Made by a program: the position numbers and the translations under genes. Below, one piece after another: positions 25,376 through 33,758 of a DNA stretch of 64,000 bases. Source of the DNA: Yinghuangia aomiensis. GTDB taxonomy: Bacteria; Actinomycetota; Actinomycetes; Streptomycetales; Streptomycetaceae. The notes beneath the pieces were generated by a model. That model ran no database searches, was not told the origin of the DNA, and saw only the letters and a list, made by a program, of their open reading frames with translations. How positions within the stretch are numbered: the first letter of the stretch is position 1; every line of letters begins with the position of its first letter. Location: NCBI RefSeq assembly GCF_039542225.1, contig NZ_BAABHS010000014.1, positions 175,768-239,767 of the forward strand, written 5' to 3'.

Positions 25376-25381
25376 ATCGTA
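25376..25381 (-). promoter_or_regulatory. -10 box of the leader peptide transcript
   Basis: TACGAT on the minus strand, 7 nt before GTG 25368; spacing fits leaderless transcription. Confidence 0.55.
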
Positions 25382-25470
25382 GGGAGGTATGACCGCGACT
25401 GTCATGCCCGTTCCACATTTCGAGACGCAAATGCCCGAATGTCGAGATGGTGGCCGATTTCCGGCCCGAG

Positions 25471-26607
25471 TCAGGGGTTGTTTGTCGCGTTTTGTTGCGG
25501 TGTGGGAGTAGGGGTGGCGGCGATGAGTACGCGTTCCTGGCCGACGACGGAGATCACGAACCGGGTGATCTCCGCCGGCGGGATGCTCGTCCCGCCCGGG
25601 ACGGACACTCCGGCCGGGGCGTCGTAGCCGCCGGGCGGCACGATCCACGACGAAGCGGTCTCGTTGCGGTTGCGGGTGCCGTAGACGTCCAACTGGCAGC
25701 GCGTGCCGGGCGCGACGCCCTTGAGGTTCATGTCGATCGCGGTGCCCCAGTCGACCGGGCGGTAGGCGACGGTCACGGCGGTGCCGGACGGGCTGTTCGC
25801 GGACACCCGCTGCTCGCCGGCCGGTGCCGCGGACGGGGCGGGCGGCGCGGGCTTGGCACTGGACGTGCTCGAAGGCGGCGGCGCGGCGGCGGACTTGGTG
25901 TCGTCGTTGCTGCCGAGCACCCAGCCGAGCGTGCCGAACAGCACGGCGCAGGCCGCGGCGGCGGCCAGCAGGACCGTCCGGGTGCGGCGGTCGCGGTGCA
26001 GCTTCTCGGCGGCGTCCGCGAAGACCCGCTCGGGCGGGGTGGTGAGCGACGTGCCGGTGGCTTCCGCCTCGGCGGGCGTGAGGCGGGCCAGGAAGGCCGG
26101 GAGGACGGCGAGTTCGTCGTACTCGGCGCGGCATTCGGGGCAGACGGCGACGTGCGAGCGCACCCAGCGGGTCTCGGTCTCGTCGAGGGTGCCCAGGACA
26201 TAGGCGCCGAGGTCCAGGCGGAGCGCGCCGCAGATCTGCTGGTCGGGGGTGGGAGTGGCGGGCGGGAACGCGGGCTCGGACTCGGCGGGGGCGGCCTCCG
26301 CCGGCCTGGCCGGGGCGGCAGTGGGCTTGGCGGGGACGGGTGCGGGCTCCGTCTCCTTCGGGGCGCCGGGCGCGGGCGTCGCCGGCCTGGCCGGGGCGGC
26401 GGGCGCGGGCGTCGCCGGGCTGGCCGGGGCAGCGGCGGTCGTCGCGGGGACGGCGGCGGTCTCCGGCGGCTCGGGGGCGGCGTCGGCGGTGTCGGCGGTG
26501 TCCGTGGGGTCCGTGGGGTCCGCCGGTTCGGGCGTCGCCGGTTCGGGACGCCGCGGCGGTTCCGCGGGCCTCGGCGGGAAAGCGTGCGGCTCGTCGTTGC
26601 CGGTCAC
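25471..26607 (-). CDS. Transmembrane zinc anti-sigma factor
   Basis: 378 aa. The first 125 residues are a Pro/Ala/Thr/Glu-rich disordered region. Then comes a ZAS domain with H-x3-C-x2-C (HVAVCPEC, about residue 150), one membrane helix (about 215-235), and an extracytoplasmic beta domain (about 270-365) like the C-terminal part of RskA-type anti-sigma factors. GTG 26607 overlaps the sigma-factor stop as GTGA, so both are made together. It should hold the upstream sigma factor at the membrane until cleaved. Confidence 0.88.
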   Translation of the reverse strand: MTGNDEPHAFPPRPAEPPRRPEPATPEPADPTDPTDTADTADAAPEPPETAAVPATTAAAPASPATPAPAAPARPATPAPGAPKETEPAPVPAKPTAAPARPAEAAPAESEPAFPPATPTPDQQICGALRLDLGAYVLGTLDETETRWVRSHVAVCPECRAEYDELAVLPAFLARLTPAEAEATGTSLTTPPERVFADAAEKLHRDRRTRTVLLAAAAACAVLFGTLGWVLGSNDDTKSAAAPPPSSTSSAKPAPPAPSAAPAGEQRVSANSPSGTAVTVAYRPVDWGTAIDMNLKGVAPGTRCQLDVYGTRNRNETASSWIVPPGGYDAPAGVSVPGGTSIPPAEITRFVISVVGQERVLIAATPTPTPQQNATNNP

Positions 26608-27302
26608 GGCACCAGCCCCCGTTCTTCCAGGGCGACGCGCAGCGCGCGAAGCGCATAGTACGTACGCGATTTGACGGTGCCCGCGGGCACCCCGAGCACC
26701 TTGGCGGCCTCCGCGACGGAGCGGCCGCGGTAGTACGTCTCGATCAGCACCGCACGGTGCTCCGGACTCAACGCGCCGAGCGCCTCGGCGACTTCCCAGG
26801 ACAGCAGGGCGCGGTCGAACTCGTCCTCGGCGCGCACGTCGGCGACCGCGGCGAGCGGCGCGTCGCCGGTCTCCGGCGGCCGGGCCCGGCGGGCGCGTCC
26901 GCCGTCGATGACGAGATTTCGCGCCACGGTGCAGAGCCAGCCGCGGACCGGGCCGCGCGCCGGGTCGAGCGCCTCGGGGTGGCGCCAAGCCCTCAGCAGG
27001 GTTTCCTGGACGATGTCCTCGGCCCACGGGCGGTCGCCGCCGTTGAGGCGGAGGACGTAGCCGAGCAGGGGTCCGGCGTGCTCCATGTAGAGCGCGCGGA
27101 TGACGGCTTCGTCGGCGGTGGAGAGGTGGCGGAAGGCAGGGTCGTCGGGTGTGTTCCCGGGCAGGGCTGCGGCGTCCTCGGGCGCGAGTACGCCCGAGGA
27201 CGGGAGGGCGAGGACCGGTTCACCGCTCATACCGTCGGCACGTGCGGAACCCGGCGGCGGTTCAGCGGAGTTCGGGCGTTCCCGGCGGCGTCTCCACGAC
27301 AT
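26604..27302 (-). CDS. ECF RNA polymerase sigma factor
   Basis: 232 aa. Sigma region 2 (LYMEHAGPLLGYVLRLNGGD...AEDIVQETLLRAWRHP) and region 4 (ALSPEHRAVLIETYYRGRSVAEAAKVLGVPAGTVKSRTYYALRALR) are complete; there is no extra C-terminal domain. The N-terminal 65 residues are variable; ATG 27302 and ATG 27230 are both possible. The coupled anti-sigma gene shows this is an extracytoplasmic-signal system; the regulon is unknown. Confidence 0.9.
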   Translation of the reverse strand: MSWRRRRERPNSAEPPPGSARADGMSGEPVLALPSSGVLAPEDAAALPGNTPDDPAFRHLSTADEAVIRALYMEHAGPLLGYVLRLNGGDRPWAEDIVQETLLRAWRHPEALDPARGPVRGWLCTVARNLVIDGGRARRARPPETGDAPLAAVADVRAEDEFDRALLSWEVAEALGALSPEHRAVLIETYYRGRSVAEAAKVLGVPAGTVKSRTYYALRALRVALEERGLVP

Positions 27303-27350
27303 GAGGGCATCTTGCCGGGATCTTGCCGGGGGGAATAGAGGGAAGGCCCT

Positions 27351-27377
27351 TTGTCCACAGGGCGGGGGTTATCCACA
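27351..27377 (+). promoter_or_regulatory. Second pair of DnaA boxes
   Basis: TTGTCCACA (27351-27359) and TTATCCACA (27369-27377), same orientation, 9-bp spacer GGGCGGGGG. They lie about 50 bp upstream of the ECF sigma start codon, so DnaA could affect that promoter. Confidence 0.7.
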
Positions 27378-27530
27378 AGGCGCCGGGCAGCGACGGGGGC
27401 TGCCGGAGCAGACTGGGCGGGTCGGGCTTCGGTTGAGTGCTGGAGAGCGATGGTGGAGGGGGCGGGGGAGGGGCCGTCGACACGAAACCGAATCCCAGAG
27501 AAGGTGGGAGGAGGGAGGGCCCTATCAGGG

Positions 27531-28823
27531 TCAGCCGATAGCCACTCGCCCCAGCAAATAGGCCGCCGGCGCCGCCAAAGCCAACGGCAACGCCACCCCC
27601 GCCGTCATATGCACGAACCGCGACGGATGGTCATACCCCGCCGTCCGCCGCCCCATCAGCCCCAGCAACCCGGCCCCGGCCCCCAGTACCACCGCGGAGC
27701 TGCCCAGCCCCACGGCCGACCCGCCGACAACCCCCACACCGGCCGCCAGCGCCAGTCCCAGCCCGTGTCCTGCAACCCCCGGCACCGGCAGCGCCGCGGC
27801 AAGCACCGCCACCGCGACCGCCGCCGCCGCGACCACCACCGCGCCCCCGTCGCGTACGCCCGGCCCGTCCAGGTCGGCCGCGACCACGTACAGCACATCC
27901 AACGCGGTCAGCAGCCCCGCCGACGCCGTCACGGTCAGCGCGGGCAGCAGCTCGGGCCGCCCGTCGCGCCGCACCAGCTGCTGCACCAGCGCCAGCGCGA
28001 GCACGCCGGCCAGCACCCCCGGCAGCACCCGCACCGCGTGATCCCCGCCCGCCAGCACCGCGACATCCGCCGCGATGCCCGCGAGCACGCCGATCGCGAT
28101 GCCCTGCCGCGCCGGCCACATGCCGTGCAGGCGGAACCATCCGGCGGCGGTGAGCAGTTGCAGAACGAACACGCCGCCCACCGCCACCGGTCCACCGGCC
28201 AGGGCGGTGACCGCGAGCAGCACGGCCACGCCGCCGGTCAATGCCGCCGGAACCAACCCCGGCGGATGCCAGATCGGCACCAGGTCCCGCAGGCTCGGCT
28301 TCTCCTGCTTGGGCAGGCTCTCGGCCTCCGGAGGCGGAGAGGGCGCCGGAATCGGCAGCGGTTCGGCGGCGGCATCGACGTCGTCCCAAGCCGGGTCGGC
28401 ACCGCCCGGGTTCCAGCCGGCATCCCACGCGTCCTGCTCCGGCCACGCGGCGGGCTGCTCGGACCAGTCCGCCGACGGCGGGTAGCCGTAGTCGGCGTCG
28501 CCCGGGTCGGCGGCATACGAAGCCGCGTCTCCGTACGGCGACCCGTCGCCGCCGCCGACCGGCGTCGGCGCGGGCGCGTAGCCGTACGAAGCGCCGTAGT
28601 CCGGCCCGGCGGCCGGCTCACCGGCGTAGTACTGCGCCTCGTATCCGTAGGCCTGCTGTGCGGGGACGCCCCCCGGTGCTCCAGGGTCCGCATACTCCGG
28701 CGTCACCGGTTGCCCCGGCCCGGCCGCGTACTCGCCCCCACCCGCGTACTCGTCATAGGAGTCGTATGAGGCGCCCGGCGTCCACTCCCCGTAGCCCGGC
28801 CCCTGCTGCGGCGGCGTGCTCAT
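27531..28823 (-). CDS. Multi-pass membrane protein with disordered N-terminus
   Basis: 430 aa. Residues 1-175 are rich in Tyr, Gly, Pro, Asp and Ala without predicted fold; residues about 190-430 hold eight or so membrane helices rich in Ala, Val, Leu and Gly. No known transporter or enzyme motif was found. Start ATG 28823 overlaps the MoaD-like stop as ATGA. Homologs occur next to the MoaD-like gene in Streptomyces; function unknown. Confidence 0.8.
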   Translation of the reverse strand: MSTPPQQGPGYGEWTPGASYDSYDEYAGGGEYAAGPGQPVTPEYADPGAPGGVPAQQAYGYEAQYYAGEPAAGPDYGASYGYAPAPTPVGGGDGSPYGDAASYAADPGDADYGYPPSADWSEQPAAWPEQDAWDAGWNPGGADPAWDDVDAAAEPLPIPAPSPPPEAESLPKQEKPSLRDLVPIWHPPGLVPAALTGGVAVLLAVTALAGGPVAVGGVFVLQLLTAAGWFRLHGMWPARQGIAIGVLAGIAADVAVLAGGDHAVRVLPGVLAGVLALALVQQLVRRDGRPELLPALTVTASAGLLTALDVLYVVAADLDGPGVRDGGAVVVAAAAVAVAVLAAALPVPGVAGHGLGLALAAGVGVVGGSAVGLGSSAVVLGAGAGLLGLMGRRTAGYDHPSRFVHMTAGVALPLALAAPAAYLLGRVAIG

Positions 28824-29080
28824 CCGCCCGCGAAGGGCGGCAGGACCTCGACGGTTCCGCCCTCGGTCAGGGCCACCGCGGCGTGGTCGCGTTTGCCGAC
28901 CGGGTGGCCGTCCACGACGAACGAGCACGTGCGCACCAGCGGTGCGAAGCGCGGGGAGCCGCCGTGCCGCTCCCCCGCCGCGCGCAACGCGTCGGCGAGC
29001 GTCGCCGCGTCGTACGGCTCTTCGGCCGTGCCCGCGGCATCTTTGGCCGCGGCCCAGTACCGCATCGTGCCGACCGCCAT
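28820..29080 (-). CDS. MoaD/ThiS-type ubiquitin-like sulfur carrier
   Basis: 86 aa. Beta-grasp start MRYWAAAKDAAGTAEE and C-terminal PPFAGG with the diglycine that is adenylated and thiocarboxylated. Could serve molybdopterin synthase or another sulfur route; no moaE or thi gene is near. The overlap with the membrane protein gene suggests co-translation. Confidence 0.85.
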   Translation of the reverse strand: MAVGTMRYWAAAKDAAGTAEEPYDAATLADALRAAGERHGGSPRFAPLVRTCSFVVDGHPVGKRDHAAVALTEGGTVEVLPPFAGG

Positions 29081-29234
29081 CGCGCCTACTTCCTTCGACG
29101 GAACCACTGTTTCAACGACAGCGGCCCACAAGAGTCCCCCAAGAGTGCCCCATCATCCCGCCCGCGGAGCCGCTGTCCGCACCCGACCGGCGCCTCGGGA
29201 ACCAGCACGCGACGGCCGAAATACCGCGGCCGCC

Positions 29235-30050
29235 TCACCTCTCGGCCACGTGCTCCCCCACCCACTGCGCCATCCGTTCGACCAGTTCCGGCCCCACGGC
29301 GTTCTCCGCGTGCCCGAGCCCCGGTTCGATCCACAGTTCCTTCGGTTCGCGGGCCGCCGCATACAGCTGGTGGGGGTGGTCGATCGGGAAGTAGGTGTCG
29401 CTGTCCCCGTGCACCACAAGCAACGGAATCGGCGACAGTCGGGCCGCGACGTCCTTGGGCGCCGCCGGGATCGGACTCCAGCGGCGCGCCGACACGCGCG
29501 TGTGCAGGGCCGTCCGGATGACGAAGCGGCCGACCGGGTGGTCGATGGCCGCGTGCAGCCGCCGCATCGGCGGCGTCCCCCGGTAGTACCAGCGCGACGG
29601 CGCGCTCACCGCGACCACCGCGTCGACTCCCCCGTACAGCGCCGCATGCCGCACCACGACCGAGCCGCCCATCGAGAACCCCACGGTCGCGACACGCCGG
29701 TAGCCGAGCCGGCGGGCCCAGGCCACCGCGGCGTCCAGGTCGAGGACCTCTCGGTCGCCCACGGTGCTGGCGCCGCCCGACGCGCCGTGGCCGCGGAAGT
29801 CGAATCCGACCACGCCACCGTGCCGGTGCAGCCCGGCCATGACGGCGGCGACCTTGGGACGGCGCCACGATCCGGTGAACCCGTGCGCCACCACGAAACA
29901 CAGGCCGCGGGCCGCGTCCGGATGGTGGACGGCCGAGATGCGGACGCCGTCCGCACTGATCAGCACATCGTGACCGGGTGCCCCGGATTCTGTGGTCGCG
30001 TCCGTCCGCATTACGGGACGTTCGCCTTCTCCATCGGAAAGCCATGCCAT
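29235..30050 (-). CDS. Alpha/beta hydrolase
   Basis: 271 aa from ATG 30050 (ATG 30011 is an alternative). Oxyanion VVAHGFTGSW, nucleophile elbow GFSMGGS (Ser), VHGDSDTYFP with the acid, and catalytic His in GLGHAENAV are all present. Substrate unknown; the sequence resembles small esterases/acyl hydrolases conserved next to glnR in Streptomyces. It is divergent from glnR. Confidence 0.85.
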   Translation of the reverse strand: MAWLSDGEGERPVMRTDATTESGAPGHDVLISADGVRISAVHHPDAARGLCFVVAHGFTGSWRRPKVAAVMAGLHRHGGVVGFDFRGHGASGGASTVGDREVLDLDAAVAWARRLGYRRVATVGFSMGGSVVVRHAALYGGVDAVVAVSAPSRWYYRGTPPMRRLHAAIDHPVGRFVIRTALHTRVSARRWSPIPAAPKDVAARLSPIPLLVVHGDSDTYFPIDHPHQLYAAAREPKELWIEPGLGHAENAVGPELVERMAQWVGEHVAER

Positions 30051-30068
30051 GTCGGCTATCCTGACTCG

Positions 30069-30210
30069 CGAGTCCACTGGGGTGGAAACGGCCGGTTCGC
30101 CCGGCCGGGCTGGAAGGTGCCGACCTGATGTCTCCGCACCGGCTATCACCACCCCCAGCGGACCCGACATGAGGATCCGGGCGACGACGCCCCGGGTCCT
30201 TTCGTGTTTT
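30069..30210 (+). ncRNA. Candidate structured RNA or leader upstream of glnR
   Basis: A closing stem pairs 30072-30082 with 30153-30163 (10 of 11 pairs) and continues TGG/CCA across a bulged C. It encloses a 7-bp hairpin (30089-30095/30101-30107, loop TTCGC) and a 5-bp hairpin (30116-30120/30136-30140). A 9-bp hairpin (30173-30181/30191-30199) followed by TTTCGTGTTTTCG looks like an intrinsic terminator. TATCCT at 30057-30062 may be the -10. No protein is encoded. Either a small RNA or a glnR leader with a terminator 114 nt before the start codon. It is not a family I can name. Confidence 0.55.
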
Positions 30211-30323
30211 CGTGGAGGTGTCATGCGGTGCGGAACCGGACCCACGACGTCCGTTACGCCGTCGCGCGCCCGCCACCGAACAGGTGTGGACACCATCGTC
30301 CGCGCCGGGCGAGGGGAGCCCAC

Positions 30324-31070
30324 TTGAGTGCCCTGCTGCTGCTCACCAACGCGCTCCAGCCGTCGGCCGAGGTCCTGCCCGCGCTGGGTCTGCTGCTGCA
30401 CCAGGTGCGGGTCGCGCCCGCGGAGGCCTCCGCGCTGGTCGACGCACCGCCCGCGGACGTCATCCTCGTGGACGGCCGCCGCGACCTGCCCCAGGTGCGC
30501 AGCCTGTGCCGGGTCCTGCGCACCACGGGCGTCGGCGCGCCGCTGATCCTGGTCACCACCGAGGGCGGCCTGGCCGCGCTCACCGCCGACTGGGGCGTCG
30601 ACGACGTGCTGCTCGACACGGCCGGCCCGGCCGAGGTCGAGGCGCGCCTGCGGCTGGCCATCGGCCGCCTGCAGGCGGCGCAGGGCGCGGACGACGAGCC
30701 GACCGAGATCCGCAACGGCGACCTGACGATCGACGAGGCCACGTACAGCGCGAAGCTGCGCGGCCGGGTGCTCGACCTCACGTTCAAGGAGTTCGAGCTG
30801 CTGAAGTACCTGGCGCAGCACCCGGGCCGGGTGTTCACCCGCGCCCAGCTCCTCCAGGAGGTGTGGGGCTACGACTACTTCGGCGGCACCCGCACCGTCG
30901 ACGTGCACGTGCGGCGGCTGCGCGCGAAACTCGGGCCGGAGCACGAGTCGCTGATCGGGACGGTACGCAACGTCGGCTACCGGTTCGTGGTGCCGGACCG
31001 CAGTGCGGAAGCCGATACGCGCGGCACCGGTGTGCCGGTCGGCGAGCCGGTGCCCGGTCAGGCTTCCTGA
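30324..31070 (+). CDS. glnR: Global nitrogen regulator GlnR
   Basis: 248 aa from TTG 30324, with GAGGGGAG upstream. An atypical OmpR-type regulator: the receiver starts LLLLTNALQPSAEVLPALGLLLH, lacks the usual acidic pair, and keeps D50 and R52 (LVDGRRDLPQ), the charge pair that holds GlnR dimers without phosphorylation. The winged helix (about 140-230) ends GTVRNVGYRFV. GlnR activates ammonium uptake and glutamine synthetase in actinomycetes and competes with PhoP at some promoters. No cognate kinase is near. Confidence 0.93.
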   Translation: MSALLLLTNALQPSAEVLPALGLLLHQVRVAPAEASALVDAPPADVILVDGRRDLPQVRSLCRVLRTTGVGAPLILVTTEGGLAALTADWGVDDVLLDTAGPAEVEARLRLAIGRLQAAQGADDEPTEIRNGDLTIDEATYSAKLRGRVLDLTFKEFELLKYLAQHPGRVFTRAQLLQEVWGYDYFGGTRTVDVHVRRLRAKLGPEHESLIGTVRNVGYRFVVPDRSAEADTRGTGVPVGEPVPGQAS

Positions 31071-31268
31071 GAGTTCACTGGGAGCGTTTGGTTTGCTTTG
31101 CGTACGATTCCGGTCGAATTCCGCCGGTGATTCCGGCAGCATGCGGTCGCAACACGACATCGACATGCCGCACATCGAGGACATTCCGGCCGCGATTCGG
31201 TCACGGAGCGCGGAACGAGCGGAGACGGTGCGGATATGAGCCTCGGCCGTCGTCCCTACAATGGGTCC

Positions 31269-32285
31269 GTGCCCAAGGTGACCCGCGACGACGTTGCCCG
31301 CCTCGCCGGGACGTCGACCGCGGTGGTCAGCTATGTGGTGAACAACGGACCGCGGCCTGTCGCCCCCGCGACGCGCGAGCGCGTCCTCGCCGCAATAGAG
31401 CAGCTCGGCTACCGCCCCGACAGCGTCGCGCAGGCGATGGCCAGCCGACGTACGAATCTGATCGGCCTGGTCCTCCCGGACACCCGGCAGCCGTTCTTCG
31501 CGGAACTCGCGCACACGGTGGAGAAGGCCGCGTTCGACAAGGGCCGCCTGGTCCTCATCGGCAACTCCGACTACGACGACGACCGGGAACTGCACTACGT
31601 CCGCGCGTTCCTCGGCATGCAGGTCTCCGGCTTGGTGCTGGTCAGCCAGGGCCTGTCCGAGCGGGCCGCGGCCGAGATCGCCACGCGCGACGTCCGCGTC
31701 GTGCTCATGCACCGCCAGCCCAACGCGCTCAACGGCGACGCCGTCGTCCTGGACGACGTGCAGGGCGCCTACCTGGCCACCCGGCACCTGATCGAGGCGC
31801 ACGGCCTCACCCGCATCCACTGTCTCGGCGGCCCGCCGTCGACGCCGGACCTGGGCGACCCGGTCACCGACCACGTCAGCGGCTGGCGCCGGGCGCTGGC
31901 GGAGTCCGGGATCGCCCCGGACGGGCTGCTGCGCGGGGCGCCGTTCAACCGCTTCGGCGCCTACGGCGTGGCCCGCGACATGCTCGCCGAGCCGGACCGG
32001 CCGACCGCGCTGTTCTGCTCGACCGACGACCAGGCGATAGGCGTGCTGCGCGCGGCCCGCGAACTGGGGCTGCGGGTGCCCGACGACCTCGTGGTGGTCG
32101 GCTTCGACGACATCGCCGAGGCGGCCTTCGCGGACGTCCCGCTCACCACCGTCGCCGCCGACCGCGCGGCGATCGCCGAGGCGGCCGTCGACCTGGCCAT
32201 GGAACGGGAACCGGCCGCACCGGGCGAGGTGCGGATCCGCAGTTTCCCGGCGCGCCTGGTGGTCCGCCGCAGCTGCGGCTGCTGA
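31269..32285 (+). CDS. LacI-family transcriptional regulator
   Basis: 338 aa from GTG 31269, 6 nt after TACAAT (31257-31262), so probably leaderless; an ATG at 31236 lies upstream of that promoter. HTH: VTRDDVARLAGTSTAVVSYVVNNGPRPVAPATRERV; then the periplasmic-binding-protein-like domain (NLIGLVLPDTRQPFFAEL ... CSTDDQAIGVLRAARELG). Ends with RRSCGC. An ortholog sits next to glnR in Streptomyces. Inducer and targets unknown. Confidence 0.93.
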   Translation: MPKVTRDDVARLAGTSTAVVSYVVNNGPRPVAPATRERVLAAIEQLGYRPDSVAQAMASRRTNLIGLVLPDTRQPFFAELAHTVEKAAFDKGRLVLIGNSDYDDDRELHYVRAFLGMQVSGLVLVSQGLSERAAAEIATRDVRVVLMHRQPNALNGDAVVLDDVQGAYLATRHLIEAHGLTRIHCLGGPPSTPDLGDPVTDHVSGWRRALAESGIAPDGLLRGAPFNRFGAYGVARDMLAEPDRPTALFCSTDDQAIGVLRAARELGLRVPDDLVVVGFDDIAEAAFADVPLTTVAADRAAIAEAAVDLAMEREPAAPGEVRIRSFPARLVVRRSCGC

Positions 32286-32414
32286 CGCCGCCGGGGCAAT
32301 TGCCGGACTGAACCAAACGGTTGATGGAGAAGGCGGCCGCCCCGCAGACTCCATCCGTCGCTAAGCTCCCTCCCTGTTCCACATCTTGGCTTCACGGGGA
32401 GGGGCTTCATCCGC

Positions 32415-33671
32415 ATGGCGAACCCGACGCATTACCCGCCGGGCACGGCGGCCGCACCGGGCCTGCACCCCCCGGAACCACCGCGCAACGCCCGGGGCGA
32501 GACACCGATCGAGACGGAACGGCGGTGGCTGGGAAACATCGTCTCCGTCACCTTCCCGGTGATCCTGGCCGGCAAGCTGCTCAAGCCGAAGTACCGGCAC
32601 GGCCGCCCGGACCCGATGATGGAGAACGTCAACCGCGTCCGCGCGTGGCTGGGCCTCACGTTGGTGTTCGGCGTCTTCCTGGCGATCTTCTACCGGCACC
32701 GGAAGAACAACACACCTCTGATGCCGAACATGCCGGTCACCAACGGCATGCCGGCCCCGGGCCCGACGTCGTCGCCCATCGGCGAGGCACTGGCGAACGG
32801 CGCGCTCCCGACACCGATGCCGCAGGCGACCGGGCTACCGACGAACTTCCCCACGAACTACCCGACGGATTTCAGTTCGCTGTTCCCGTCGGGCTACCCC
32901 AAGATGCCGACGAACTTCTCGACGGCGATGCCGACCGGCATCCCGACCGGGCGGACGGTGGACCCGGGGCTGCAGAAGCTGCAGGACCAGAGCACCGACA
33001 TGGTCGGCAAGGCGAACAACATGCTGGACGCGCTCAGCGTCGGCCAGGAAGCGGTCTCGTCGATCGTCCACCGCATCGTCCTCGCACCGATCTTCTGCGC
33101 CCTCGGCATCGTGCTGATCGGCGTCCTCTTGTCGCTGTTCGCCCACCCCCATGTGCGCGACCACACGGTCCGGCAGTTGGTGCATCCCATCAAGGTGATC
33201 TTCATCTTCTGCGGGGTCATGGCCATGGGTATCACCGCGTATGTGCTGGTCCGCAACGCGGCCGGGACCAAACACAAGGTCTTCCTGATCAACAAGGACG
33301 GCACTCAGAAGGAACTGATCCTGTCCTGGGTGGCCGCGTTCATCGCCGTGTGGTGCATCCTGTTCGCCATCGGCGCGCTTTGGCAGGTCACCAAGCACCT
33401 GTTCGCGGCGGCCGACGGGCACCCGCTGCTGCTGCCGCTGCTGACGATCTGGCTTGCGTGGACGATGACCGTCAACGACCTGACCCTCAAGCTCGGCGAC
33501 GGCCTGCTCAACGGCCTTGCCGCGGGGTCGAACACCGTCCCGGACAACGTCAAGGCCGGTACCGGCGTTCTGGGCGCCACCATCATCTCGGTACTCGCCA
33601 TATGGGAGATGTCCCGGCTCCACAAGTGGAACGGCATCAACTTCCGCAGCGGCCCCAACGGTTCGCGCTGA
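32415..33671 (+). CDS. Polytopic membrane protein of unknown function
   Basis: 418 aa. About six membrane helices (roughly 78-95, 220-240, 260-282, 298-320, 333-352, 375-392). Between helix 1 and 2 is an extracytoplasmic loop of short repeats such as PTNFPTNYPTDF, MPTNFSTAMPTGIPTG. No known domain was recognised. ATG 32415 follows GAGGGG. A strong terminator follows, and the gene looks like lineage-specific accessory content between conserved blocks. Confidence 0.72.
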   Translation: MANPTHYPPGTAAAPGLHPPEPPRNARGETPIETERRWLGNIVSVTFPVILAGKLLKPKYRHGRPDPMMENVNRVRAWLGLTLVFGVFLAIFYRHRKNNTPLMPNMPVTNGMPAPGPTSSPIGEALANGALPTPMPQATGLPTNFPTNYPTDFSSLFPSGYPKMPTNFSTAMPTGIPTGRTVDPGLQKLQDQSTDMVGKANNMLDALSVGQEAVSSIVHRIVLAPIFCALGIVLIGVLLSLFAHPHVRDHTVRQLVHPIKVIFIFCGVMAMGITAYVLVRNAAGTKHKVFLINKDGTQKELILSWVAAFIAVWCILFAIGALWQVTKHLFAAADGHPLLLPLLTIWLAWTMTVNDLTLKLGDGLLNGLAAGSNTVPDNVKAGTGVLGATIISVLAIWEMSRLHKWNGINFRSGPNGSR

Positions 33672-33697
33672 CCGGACCGCCCACGGCAGGGAACACG

Positions 33698-33749
33698 CGC
33701 ACGAACGAGGGGTGCCACCGTATGTGCGGTGGCACCCCTCGTTCGTGCG
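33698..33749. terminator. 23-bp perfect hairpin terminator
   Basis: 33698-33720 pairs without mismatch with 33727-33749, loop TATGTG. It separates two convergent genes and should work in both directions. Confidence 0.9.
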
Positions 33750-33758
33750 TCGGTGCGG

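Noticed and set aside
30161..30200. Phage MS2 coat-protein-like hairpin (ACATGAGGATC)
   Set aside because: Short match only; the downstream half differs, and the bases pair better as a terminator-type hairpin.
29235..32354. 1039-aa minus-strand open frame
   Set aside because: Only its 3' 270 codons encode a real protein (the hydrolase). The rest is antisense to glnR and lacI.
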